Numbered from the stretch's first letter, positions 1-6,467 are shown. The stretch is DNA of 6,628 nt from Spirochaetales bacterium (GCA_013043995.1 JABEVL010000123.1:1-6628), one strand, 5' to 3'. Program-made: numbers and translations. Notes: a model not told the origin generated them from the sequence alone.

Positions 1-113
1 GGGCGTTCCGTGGGCTCAAAGCTCAAAAGGCACGTTGCGGTTGAAAAACAGGCCGGCAAAGCACTGCGGCGGTCGAGTTCGTCTCGGTATTCTTGAGAGC
101 TGGAAAATTCCAT
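1..113 (-). CDS. N-terminal fragment of an unidentified protein, cut by the window edge
   Basis: A minus-strand ATG at 113 opens a frame with no stop to the left edge (37 full codons). A purine-rich AAAGGA lies just upstream, with only three or four bases before the ATG. The fragment is mostly polar: it starts MEFSSSQEYRDELDRR and continues with a Leu-Pro and a short hydrophobic patch. It has no signal peptide. It is divergent from the nuclease gene at 182 and shares the 68-bp AT-rich gap with it. The pattern of a short acidic helix followed by 'LP..FS.AT' loosely recalls the N-terminus of ArgJ-like ornithine acetyltransferases, but 37 residues cannot support that and I do not assign a function. 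The supporting evidence is the open frame, the ribosome-binding site and the divergent layout. Confidence 0.5.
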   Translation of the reverse strand, partial: MEFSSSQEYRDELDRRSALPACFSTATCLLSFEPTER

Positions 114-181
114 CTTTCCTTTCTAAAAGAAATTAAAAAAAAGGTAAAGAAGGCCAGGGGGAGAATGCCGAAAGGATAAGC
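114..181. promoter_or_regulatory. Short AT-rich divergent intergenic region
   Basis: These 68 bases separate two divergent starts (minus 113, plus 182) and include a run of A residues at 134-142, so promoters for both genes are expected here. I could not identify a convincing -35/-10 pair in either direction. On the plus side, AAAGGA at 171-176 lies five bases before the ATG at 182 and is a good ribosome-binding site. Confidence 0.4.
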
Positions 182-664
182 ATGGCCGGCAACTTCATTT
201 CAAGAACAGATTTCTTTCTTTTGGCGCTCTGTCTGGGACTACTGGCTGGAGTTTTCTTTTTGACCCTGGGTGTCTTTCGCCTGCGCGGCCGTTTAAACCA
301 ACTCCAAAACGAATTTCAGGACCGTCTTCAAAGGAGTCTCGGGCAGAGCCGGTCGGTTTTGCTGGGGCAGGTGGCCGAACATTTTGCGCCCATCCTCGAG
401 GGGTTCCCGTTCAATCCCAAGGACGCCCGCTTTTTAGGCCAACCCGTTGATTACCTCGTTTTTGACGGACTGAGCGACGACTCTCAGCAAGTCCAAATCG
501 TCTTTTGCGAGATCAAGACGGGAAGCGCTGGGCTATCTGCCCGCGAAAAAGCCCTGAAGGCCGCCGTCGATGCCCATCGTGTCAGCTACAGGCTCTTTCG
601 GATCGACACACAGGGCAAACTCCACGACGAAACCCCTGCTTCTTCGGCTCATCATAAAGTCTAA
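182..664 (+). CDS. Membrane-anchored Holliday-junction-resolvase-like endonuclease (Endonuc_Holl family)
   Basis: This 160-residue protein has one N-terminal membrane segment (about residues 11-33) and a basic, coiled linker (34-60). A soluble PD-(D/E)xK-type nuclease core follows. Visible core residues are Glu66 in GQVAEHFAP, Asp90 in PVDYLVFDGL, and the Glu110-x-Lys112 pair in FCEIKTG, the expected order for this fold. The motif FNPKDARFLGQPVDYLVFDG and the following EIKTG...LS..E match the family described as predicted secreted or membrane endonucleases distantly related to archaeal Holliday junction resolvases. Length is normal for the family. The ATG is supported by AAAGGA five bases upstream. 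Function is known only by fold; whether it cuts branched DNA, and on which side of the membrane the domain lies, cannot be read here. The TAA stop overlaps the TAG stop of the convergent EEP gene. Confidence 0.85.
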   Translation: MAGNFISRTDFFLLALCLGLLAGVFFLTLGVFRLRGRLNQLQNEFQDRLQRSLGQSRSVLLGQVAEHFAPILEGFPFNPKDARFLGQPVDYLVFDGLSDDSQQVQIVFCEIKTGSAGLSAREKALKAAVDAHRVSYRLFRIDTQGKLHDETPASSAHHKV

Positions 665-1689
665 AGACTGATCGTGACCCACAGAGGTAAATGGTCAGAC
701 CCACCCTTACGGTCCTTCAAAGACCAGGCACGGGGAGTCCCCTGGGCGTTGAGGAGCGTCTTGTTCCCCCAGGGAACAGCCGTCACGCTGCGCGACGCCC
801 GACCCAAGCTCGCTGCTGCGGCAAAGACGTGGTCCAAGCGCGACCATTTTCCGTCGTAGTAGTAGGTCCCCGGGATCGTGCTTCCGCCCTGCCAAGCGTC
901 GTACCAGCCCTGCCCGGAACGCGCCGCCGCCGAGGCCTCGGTCCACACGTCCAGCCAATCGGCGCCGGGAGGCGAGACTTTCGTTTGGGCTGGGCGCAGG
1001 CAAGGTTGCTCCAGTTCGCTGGAAAGCTTGACGTCGGCGTTGAAATCACCCACCGCCACGACCAGGGGAAAGCTCGGATCACCCAGGTGGGCTTCAAGAC
1101 GGCGGTTAAGCACAAAGGCGGCGTTTGCCCTGCTGCGTTCGGTGAGTTGGGGGTCGGGCTGACGGCTCTTCCAGTGGTTGACCAGAACGACCAGCACCCC
1201 CGCGCTGGTCTGAACCTCGGCTTCCAGCACGGCGCGGGAAGGTTCGCCGTCTTCGCCCTGTCTCGGATAAAAAACCCCCGTCCGAACGAAAGGAAAACGG
1301 GACAAAAGAGCCACCCGCACCGAAGTGCCGCTGTCGGGAGGCATGACAAAGTACCTGTAACCCAGGCCATCGAGAAAACGCTCCCTCAAAACCCGGAGGG
1401 TGTTTTCATTTTCAATTTCTTCGAGGGCGACAAGGTCGGCCCCACCGTCCGGCAGGGCCCTTAAAACGTCGCCGATGCGCTGGCAGCGCTCCCAAAACGC
1501 GCTCGTGTTCCAAGAAGCACCAGGAACGAATTCGGGGTATTCGTGACCGTCGCTTTGATCGTCAAAAAGATTTTCCACGTTCCAAGCCAGCAAACGGACA
1601 CTCCCGTCCGGCCAGGGGGAGACGGCGCAGGAGCAGGCGCTTCCCAGCCAGAAAAAGGACAGAAAAAAACCCCAGAGACAGTTTTTCAA
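661..1689 (-). CDS. Exported endonuclease/exonuclease/phosphatase (EEP) family protein
   Basis: The protein has 342 residues if it starts at the TTG at 1689. That start is chosen because AAGGAGG sits four to five bases upstream and the first 20 residues then form a signal sequence (MKNCLWGFFLSFFWLGSAC). Extending to the ATG at 1845 would overlap purC by 125 bp and add a non-hydrophobic leader. All EEP (DNase I-like fold) motifs are present: WNVENLF (36-42), the catalytic Glu in LEEIENE (about 90-91), NHWKS (171-175), GDFN (214-217), LDH (285-287) and SDHLP (331-335). These form the metal site that hydrolyses phosphodiester or phosphomonoester bonds. The substrate is unknown; nucleic acid, lipid or sugar phosphates are all possible. 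Cys19 or Cys21 may be lipidated, but the lipobox is imperfect (GSAC or ACSC). It is the last gene of the clpP-purC operon, 31 nt after purC. Confidence 0.82.
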   Translation of the reverse strand: MKNCLWGFFLSFFWLGSACSCAVSPWPDGSVRLLAWNVENLFDDQSDGHEYPEFVPGASWNTSAFWERCQRIGDVLRALPDGGADLVALEEIENENTLRVLRERFLDGLGYRYFVMPPDSGTSVRVALLSRFPFVRTGVFYPRQGEDGEPSRAVLEAEVQTSAGVLVVLVNHWKSRQPDPQLTERSRANAAFVLNRRLEAHLGDPSFPLVVAVGDFNADVKLSSELEQPCLRPAQTKVSPPGADWLDVWTEASAAARSGQGWYDAWQGGSTIPGTYYYDGKWSRLDHVFAAAASLGRASRSVTAVPWGNKTLLNAQGTPRAWSLKDRKGGSDHLPLWVTISL

Positions 1690-1720
1690 AGGTCCTCCTT
1701 GCTCCCGGCACGCGGGGCTT

Positions 1721-2659
1721 TTACAAAGAAGACAAGATGCGTTGGGTTTGCGCTTCAGGAGAGTCTGAGGAAGGAGAAAATGAGGCTCCCGTGATGAGAC
1801 GGAAGGCCTCTTTATAGCGATCCAAGGTGGTTTCCCAAACGGCATCGGGGATAGGAGGCGGGGCGCCTTCCCCGGAAAAGCCCTGTTCCAACAACCAGGC
1901 CCTTAGGTACTCCTTGTCCAGCTTGCGCGGCTCTCGGCCTTCGCCAAAGGCCGATTGATAATCGTCAGCGTACCAAAATCGGCTGCAGTCGGGCGTATGA
2001 AGTTCGTCAACGAGCACGAGGCGTCCGTCCACAAGGCCAAATTCGTACTTGGCGTCGACCAGGATCAGTCCCCTTTCGGCCAGAACCTTTCGACCCCGCT
2101 CGAAAACTGCCAGGGCCGTAGAAACGACCTGCTGCCATAGTTCCTTGGGCACGAGCCCTCGGTCCACGATCTGCGCGTGGGAAATCGGCTCGTCGTGTTC
2201 GCCCTGCGCCGCTTTGGTCGAAGGCGTCACCCGTGGTTCTGGAAGCTTCTGGTGGGGCTTCCAGTTTTGTGTCCGATCTAGGTCTTCCAGTCCCGGCGTC
2301 AGCACGCCCTTGGACCAATCCCGCCAGGCGGAACCCGTCAAGTAGCCCCGAACGATGACTTCCACGGGCAAAACCTGAGCTTTTCGGGCCCTGATGGCGC
2401 GGGAAGAAATTTCTGCGAGCAAGTGATTGGGAACAAGATCTGCGGTCTGGCGGAACCAATAAAGTGAAATCTGATTTAAAAGTTCGCCCTTGCCGGGAAG
2501 AACTCCCAGGCTCCTGTCAAAAGCCGAAACGCGGTCGGTTGTGACCATGACCAGGCTGGACCCGGTGTCCAGAACGTCACGGACCTTCCCCCTGTAAAGG
2601 CTGACTCCAGGAGGCAGGCGTGCTGAGTCGATCCCGCCAAAACCCCGGTTCGCGTCCAA
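1721..2659 (-). CDS. purC: Phosphoribosylaminoimidazole-succinocarboxamide (SAICAR) synthase
   Basis: PurC joins aspartate to CAIR using ATP to give SAICAR, a cytosolic step of de novo purine synthesis. The 312-residue length fits the longer yeast ADE1-like form rather than the roughly 240-residue E. coli form. Family motifs are intact and in order: GKVRDV (24-29, nucleotide-binding start), DRVSAFD (42-48), RGYLTGSAW (104-112), PSTKAAQGEHDEPIS (146-160), DAKYEFG (202-208) and DELHTPDCSRFW (218-229). The start is a TTG at 2659, two bases after the clpP stop, with a G-run about seven bases upstream as a weak ribosome-binding site. No ATG occurs before the conserved core, so the TTG is the best choice and translational coupling to clpP is likely. 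No other purine gene is in the window, so purC sits apart from any pur cluster here. Confidence 0.96.
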   Translation of the reverse strand: MDANRGFGGIDSARLPPGVSLYRGKVRDVLDTGSSLVMVTTDRVSAFDRSLGVLPGKGELLNQISLYWFRQTADLVPNHLLAEISSRAIRARKAQVLPVEVIVRGYLTGSAWRDWSKGVLTPGLEDLDRTQNWKPHQKLPEPRVTPSTKAAQGEHDEPISHAQIVDRGLVPKELWQQVVSTALAVFERGRKVLAERGLILVDAKYEFGLVDGRLVLVDELHTPDCSRFWYADDYQSAFGEGREPRKLDKEYLRAWLLEQGFSGEGAPPPIPDAVWETTLDRYKEAFRLITGASFSPSSDSPEAQTQRILSSL

Positions 2660-2661
2660 CT

Positions 2662-3267
2662 CTAAACCCCCAGTTCGTCGCGGCGCGTGATGACGCGGGA
2701 CAAAAGACCGTACTGCTGGGCCTCTTCGGAATTCATCCAGAAATCGCGGTCGGTGTCTTTTTCCACCCGTGCGAGGCTCTGGCCTGTTTCTTGGGCGATG
2801 AGGTTGTTGATCCTCACCCTGAGTTTTTCAATTTCCTGGGCGTGAATCTCAATCTCGGTTGCCACACCGCGAACCCCAGAAAGAGGTTGGTGGATCAGGT
2901 AGTGAGAATTCGGCAGTCCCACACGGCGCTCTTTGGGAGCCGCCAGGAGTACCAGGGCACCGGCTGAGGCGACGAGCCCCATACCGACGATCCACACGGG
3001 AGCCTTCACAAATCGGATCATATCAAAAATGGCGTAGCCGGCGTCAGCGTCCCCGCCAGGGGAATCGATAAAAAGCTTGATCGGGTCGCTGGATTCCGCC
3101 TCAAGGACCAGAAGCTGGCGAACGATACGTTCGGCAAGACTTTTGTCGATTTCGCCCGAAAGAAGCAGCGTTCGGGTCTTGAGGAATTTTTCAGACCATT
3201 CAGGGGCAGGTTTGGCTGCATCTTTTTTCTTGTCATCATCTTCTTCATCTTCATAACGAAAGGGCAT
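2662..3267 (-). CDS. clpP: ATP-dependent Clp protease proteolytic subunit, divergent ClpP
   Basis: This is a 201-residue ClpP-family serine peptidase, which normally forms a tetradecameric chamber fed by a ClpX, ClpA or ClpC unfoldase. The triad is intact: Ser101 in GLVASAGALV, His126 in LIHQPLSG and Asp175 in TDRDFW. The nucleophile context differs from the canonical AASMGA, the strand-turn reads SPGGDADAG rather than SPGGSVTAG, and the N-terminus carries an acidic/lysine-rich stretch (residues 6-19, EDEEDDDKKK) in place of the usual axial-loop sequence. These features suggest a second, specialised ClpP paralogue; the canonical clpP beside tig/clpX would then lie elsewhere. The ATG is supported by GAGG seven bases upstream. 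It is the first gene of an operon with purC and the EEP gene, and a sigma70-type promoter is visible upstream. Confidence 0.93.
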   Translation of the reverse strand: MPFRYEDEEDDDKKKDAAKPAPEWSEKFLKTRTLLLSGEIDKSLAERIVRQLLVLEAESSDPIKLFIDSPGGDADAGYAIFDMIRFVKAPVWIVGMGLVASAGALVLLAAPKERRVGLPNSHYLIHQPLSGVRGVATEIEIHAQEIEKLRVRINNLIAQETGQSLARVEKDTDRDFWMNSEEAQQYGLLSRVITRRDELGV

Positions 3268-3322
3268 GCTCGATCCTCGGGAAAAAGGGTTTACAGACCC
3301 GCCAAGGGGCCTGACTATTTTC

Positions 3323-3351
3323 TTGCCATCCTACAGAAATACCTCTATACT
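3323..3351 (+). promoter_or_regulatory. Putative sigma70 promoter for the HD-GYP gene (and probably era)
   Basis: TTGCCA (3323-3328) and TATACT (3346-3351) are separated by exactly 17 bases, a good match to the sigma70 consensus (four and five of six). Initiation near 3358 would give a leader of about 50 nt before the ATG at 3409. The only ribosome-binding candidate is AAGG at 3393-3396, twelve bases from the ATG, so translation may be weak. Confidence 0.6.
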
Positions 3352-3372
3352 GAAGAGGCCTTTTACGGACAA
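3344..3372 (-). promoter_or_regulatory. Putative sigma70 promoter for the clpP-purC-EEP operon
   Basis: Read on the minus strand, TTGTCC (3372-3367) and TATAGA (3349-3344) are separated by 17 bases. Each hexamer matches the consensus at four of six positions. Initiation near 3337 would give a leader of about 70 nt before the clpP ATG. The -10 overlaps the -10 of the divergent promoter. Confidence 0.45.
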
Positions 3373-3408
3373 GGGTAACGTTTTTTCATACCAAGGTAAA
3401 GTACAACC

Positions 3409-4956
3409 ATGCCCCGACCCACCCCATCCACAGAAATCCTGAACCTCTTTCACTCCTTGGATTCCCAGGACGACTGGCACCGGCAACGGTCCGTCGTCGT
3501 CAACTGGCTGGGGAGCTGGACCGGCGTCGAAGAAGCCCTGTTTTTCGACGTCAGAAGGTCCGACGAAGGTTTTAGCCCCGAGGATTTTCTTTTTTCCCCT
3601 TACTTCCACCAAACCATCACCCCCCTGGGTCCCAAACTCGGCTACGCCGAAACGCACCCTGAGTGGAAAAAGGGAAGCCTTTACTATCCCCTCCCGCCCT
3701 TCAGAGGGCGTTCACCCGGCGTTCTTCTGATCCGATGTGCGCATCCTGCGAGGCTGTACCAAGAACGCCGGGCCGACCTTGCCCTCCTTTCCAGCAAAAT
3801 CCGAGATCTGCTCGCTTTGGACGAAGCAGCTTCCCACCCTGTTTTTCCCAAGAGTCATCAACCATCTTTTACGGAACACGAGGCCCCAACCCAGGGCCCG
3901 GGCCTAGAAACCCCGCATCTCCCTGTCTACCTTGCCGATGATTCGGGCAGTCTTGTGGACTTCAACTCGGCCTTCGGTTTGCTTTTCGGGTACGCCAGCG
4001 TTGCGGAAATTCAGGCCAGAGACACGCCTTTTTTTCACCCCGTCGACCGCACCCGTGAACTCCAGGAGCTGCGTAAAACGAACCACGTGAACGGTTACCC
4101 CCTTTCGGTCCAGCACGCATCGGGTCATTTCCTGAAGGTCAGGGACTACGCCGTGCGCCAAAATGGCCAGATCCGAGGCATCTTTTTTGACGTGACCAAG
4201 GATGACGAGGAAAAAGCCCAGATGCGCGAGGCGCTGCGCCTTCAAGAACACCTCAATAACGCTTTTTTGACGGCCACCCTCACCCTTGAAAAAACTCAGA
4301 CCACTTCGATTCGGGCCCTAGCGCGCCTGGCCGAGTACCGCGACCACGAAACGGGCTGGCACCTGGAAAGAATCTCGGAGTACTCAAGGATCCTCGCCAC
4401 TGAAATTCTCAAGGTCCAACCCCTATCGTTCCAGATTTCTGAAACCTACGTCCAGGACCTTACCCTGTCGAGCCTGCTGCACGACATCGGCAAGGTGGGG
4501 ATTCCCGACGCCATTCTGAGAAAGAAAGGGCCTCTTTCTGACGAAGAGTGGACGGTGATGAAAAAGCACACGGAGTGGGGCTGGGAGATCCTGAACCAGG
4601 CCGACAAGGAACTCGGCCAGCAGTCTTTTCTGACGATGGCCGGCCAAATTGCGCTCAGCCACCACGAGAGGTGGGACGGGACGGGTTACCCGCGGGGGCT
4701 CCGCGGGGAAGAGATCCCGTTGAGTGCCCGGATCGAAGCTATCGCCGACGTCTACGACGCCTTGACCTCGGCCCGGCCTTACAAGGAAGCTTGGTCGCAC
4801 GAGGACTCTGTCGACACCATCGTCAAACTCAAAGGAATTCAATTTGACCCCGTCCTGGTGGACATCTTCTGGTCAGTTCAGGAAAATTTCAGGCAGGTCA
4901 AGCAGAGGTTCGCCCAAAACCTCGCCCAAACCGCCGATTTCGAGGCCGCACCTTGA
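3409..4956 (+). CDS. PAS-HD-GYP cyclic-di-GMP phosphodiesterase, response-regulator-like sensor protein
   Basis: This 515-residue cytosolic protein has no membrane segment or receiver domain. Residues 1 to about 138 form an alpha/beta region that could be a divergent GAF domain. Residues about 170-265 are a PAS domain (ADDSGSLVDFNSAFGLLFGY...), and a short helical linker leads to an HD-GYP domain from about 300 to 490. The catalytic set is complete: HDIGK (358-362), His387, HHERWDGTGYP (418-428) and Asp447. Glu314 and His318 in the first helix are the extra residues associated with trinuclear-metal HD-GYP enzymes. The expected reaction is hydrolysis of cyclic-di-GMP to pGpG or GMP, controlled by whatever the N-terminal domains sense; the ligand cannot be inferred. 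It has a good promoter upstream and era 60 nt downstream, likely cotranscribed. Motility or surface-behaviour control is the usual role of such proteins, but nothing here proves it. Confidence 0.92.
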   Translation: MPRPTPSTEILNLFHSLDSQDDWHRQRSVVVNWLGSWTGVEEALFFDVRRSDEGFSPEDFLFSPYFHQTITPLGPKLGYAETHPEWKKGSLYYPLPPFRGRSPGVLLIRCAHPARLYQERRADLALLSSKIRDLLALDEAASHPVFPKSHQPSFTEHEAPTQGPGLETPHLPVYLADDSGSLVDFNSAFGLLFGYASVAEIQARDTPFFHPVDRTRELQELRKTNHVNGYPLSVQHASGHFLKVRDYAVRQNGQIRGIFFDVTKDDEEKAQMREALRLQEHLNNAFLTATLTLEKTQTTSIRALARLAEYRDHETGWHLERISEYSRILATEILKVQPLSFQISETYVQDLTLSSLLHDIGKVGIPDAILRKKGPLSDEEWTVMKKHTEWGWEILNQADKELGQQSFLTMAGQIALSHHERWDGTGYPRGLRGEEIPLSARIEAIADVYDALTSARPYKEAWSHEDSVDTIVKLKGIQFDPVLVDIFWSVQENFRQVKQRFAQNLAQTADFEAAP

Positions 4957-4987
4957 ACATTCCCTCAAAAAAGCGCATAAACCTGCC

Positions 4988-5020
4988 ATGAAATCCCTCA
5001 AACTTGGCGTCTTTTTTTGA
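4988..5020 (+). other. Ten-codon reading frame overlapping the era start (possible leader or frameshift entry)
   Basis: An ATG at 4988 encodes MKSLKLGVFF and stops at TGA 5018-5020. The era TTG start is 5017-5019, so stop and start overlap as TTGA. The frame ends in a run of seven T (5012-5018). A single -1 step on the terminal TTT codon, or one extra T, would fuse it in frame to Era. It has no clear ribosome-binding site of its own, so it may be chance. Confidence 0.3.
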
Positions 5021-5916
5021 AAGCCGGCTTTTGTGCCGTTGTTGGCCGACCGTCCAGCGGAAAATCCACCCTGCTCAACTCGGTGTGCGGCCAAAAGGTC
5101 AGCATCGTTTCCCAGGTTCCCCAAACCACCCGCAACCAGATCAGGGGGATTTTCAACAAGCCGGATTCTGGTCAGATCGTCTTCCTCGACACCCCGGGGT
5201 TTCATCTTTCAGAACGCAAATTCAACCTTGAAATGATGGGTAACGTGGCCCGGTCGCTGGACGGGTCCGACGTCGTGCTCTACCTTGTGGACGCCTCCAG
5301 GGACGGCGGTCCCGAAGAAGCGGGTTTGCAGCAAAAACTCTCAGCGGTGAGAGTGCCTATCGTGTGCGCCTTGAACAAGATCGACCTAGGAAAGAGCAAA
5401 ACGGCGGAGCTGGAAGCTCAGATCCGGACGGCTTTGCCCACCCTGAACTCCTTCCACGCCGTCAGCGCCCTCACCAGGGACGGCCTCGACGGCCTGATCG
5501 ACGCGGTTTTCGCTTGCCTTCCCGAGTGCGAACCCTTTTACCCGCCAGACTTTTACACGGATCAGGAACCGCACTTCCGAATCGCTGAAATCGTGCGCGA
5601 GGCCGCCATCCAGCGCGTTGGCGACGAGATTCCCCACGCCCTCTACGTGGAGGTCGCCGACCTCGAAACACGTGAAAACGGGACCCGTCTCTGGATCCGC
5701 GCTTTTTTGACCGTCGAAAGGGAAAGCCAGGTCGGCATCGTCGTTGGTCAGGGCGGCGCCAAGATCAAGGAGATCCGGGTCGCCTCTCAAAAGGAACTGG
5801 GAAAGATCTTTTCCCAGCGTATCGAGTTGGATCTGCGCGTCAAGGTGAACGCCAAATGGCGGACCAAGGACCAGCTGATTCAAGGACTTTTGGGCGCTTC
5901 CAAAACCGAAGGATGA
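5017..5916 (+). CDS. era: GTPase Era, 30S ribosomal subunit maturation factor
   Basis: Era is an essential GTPase that binds the 3' end of 16S rRNA during small-subunit assembly. The 299-residue protein has the full set of motifs: G1 GRPSSGKS (10-17), G2 threonines in QTTRN (36-40), G3 DTPG (58-61), G4 NKID (120-123) and G5 SAL (150-152). A C-terminal KH RNA-binding domain follows, with GQGG at 244-247 and the usual ending LDLRVKVNAKWR. The G1 loop has Ser-Ser where most bacteria have Asn-Val, which I recall from spirochaete Era proteins. The TTG at 5017 places residue 1 where family members begin (M-x-x-G-F just before the G1 strand). No Shine-Dalgarno sequence precedes it, and it overlaps the stop of a 10-codon frame. 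The 3' end overlaps the convergent DUF3810 gene by 37 bp. Confidence 0.95.
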   Translation: MKAGFCAVVGRPSSGKSTLLNSVCGQKVSIVSQVPQTTRNQIRGIFNKPDSGQIVFLDTPGFHLSERKFNLEMMGNVARSLDGSDVVLYLVDASRDGGPEEAGLQQKLSAVRVPIVCALNKIDLGKSKTAELEAQIRTALPTLNSFHAVSALTRDGLDGLIDAVFACLPECEPFYPPDFYTDQEPHFRIAEIVREAAIQRVGDEIPHALYVEVADLETRENGTRLWIRAFLTVERESQVGIVVGQGGAKIKEIRVASQKELGKIFSQRIELDLRVKVNAKWRTKDQLIQGLLGASKTEG

Positions 5917-6467
5917 CCACCAGGGGAAGGATGTTGGAGTGCCCTTTCGTAGGTCAGAAGCAGGTCCACCATGCGGCCATAGCTACGAACGCCGTCCTTT
6001 TGCCCCTGCGTTTTCAGGTAGGAGTCGTTGACGGCCTGAGCCGCATTTTGCACGGGGCCAGCAAATCTTCTCCAATAAAGAACATACGCGTTCCAGTCAC
6101 GAACAACCTGGGGGCTGAGACGCTTGATTGAAGCCTTTTGGGCTTTCAGCCCGGCGGGACCAGACTGTCCCAGAGCCTGTTCAGTGTACATCAGCCCCAT
6201 GAGGTCAGCCGCGTACTCAAGGTCGGCCTTCCCGCTTTGTGACAGAACAAGAAAAGCCAGAAAGTTAGCCTCGTCCTCCCGGGCCCAACCGCGTTCGTGC
6301 GACATCTCGTGGGCGGCGTCAAAGGCGAGGCTGGGCCCTCCGGGGCCCGGGTTGACCAGGGGTTCGCCCGTGAAGGGGATGAAAATCCCGCCGATGCCGA
6401 GGCTTGAAAAAAAATCGGGGAACCATGGACAAAAAACTAAGAAACTAAAAACCAAAAAAATAATCAA
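5880..6467 (-). CDS. DUF3810-family HExxH putative metallopeptidase, apparently N-terminally truncated (possible pseudogene)
   Basis: The 195-residue frame carries the conserved C-terminal part of DUF3810: GIGGIFIPFTGEPLVNP (24-40), the zincin-like AAHEMSHERGWAREDEANF (51-69) with His53, Glu54 and His57, then DGVRSYGRMVDLLL (158-171). DUF3810 proteins are normally over 300 residues, with about three membrane helices before this domain. Here homology stops at about residue 21. The preceding residues (MIIFLVFSFLVFCPWF) come from A/T-rich low-complexity DNA, with an in-frame TAG at 6470-6468 directly before the TTG used as start and no ribosome-binding site. No other frame just upstream resembles the missing helices. 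The hydrophobic stretch could act as a membrane anchor by chance. The family's biochemical role is unknown; peptidase activity is inferred from HExxH only. It is convergent with era, overlapping it by 37 bp. Confidence 0.7.
   Translation of the reverse strand: MIIFLVFSFLVFCPWFPDFFSSLGIGGIFIPFTGEPLVNPGPGGPSLAFDAAHEMSHERGWAREDEANFLAFLVLSQSGKADLEYAADLMGLMYTEQALGQSGPAGLKAQKASIKRLSPQVVRDWNAYVLYWRRFAGPVQNAAQAVNDSYLKTQGQKDGVRSYGRMVDLLLTYERALQHPSPGGHPSVLEAPKSP

Noticed and set aside
783..1370. Minus-strand frame of 195 codons inside the EEP gene
   Set aside because: Same-strand out-of-frame reading of the EEP coding sequence, with low-complexity Arg/Pro/Ser composition.
691..1464. Long plus-strand open frame (257 codons) opposite the EEP gene
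   Set aside because: Arg/Pro/Gly-rich with no recognisable motif, and it lies opposite a gene with every EEP motif intact; a shadow of GC-rich coding sequence.
1690..1845. Upstream extension of the EEP protein to an ATG at 1845
   Set aside because: It overlaps purC by 125 bp and puts 52 non-conserved residues before a clear signal peptide, while a strong AAGGAGG marks the TTG at 1689.
4423..4842. Minus-strand 139-codon frame opposite the HD-GYP domain
   Set aside because: Antisense shadow of the conserved HD-GYP coding region; no ribosome-binding site or motif.
5386..5883. Minus-strand 165-codon frame opposite era
   Set aside because: Antisense shadow of the conserved Era coding sequence with no family resemblance.
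5888..5905. TTTTGG-6 nt-CCAAAA stem near the end of era as a terminator
   Set aside because: Only six mostly A-T pairs, inside both coding sequences, with no following T-run.
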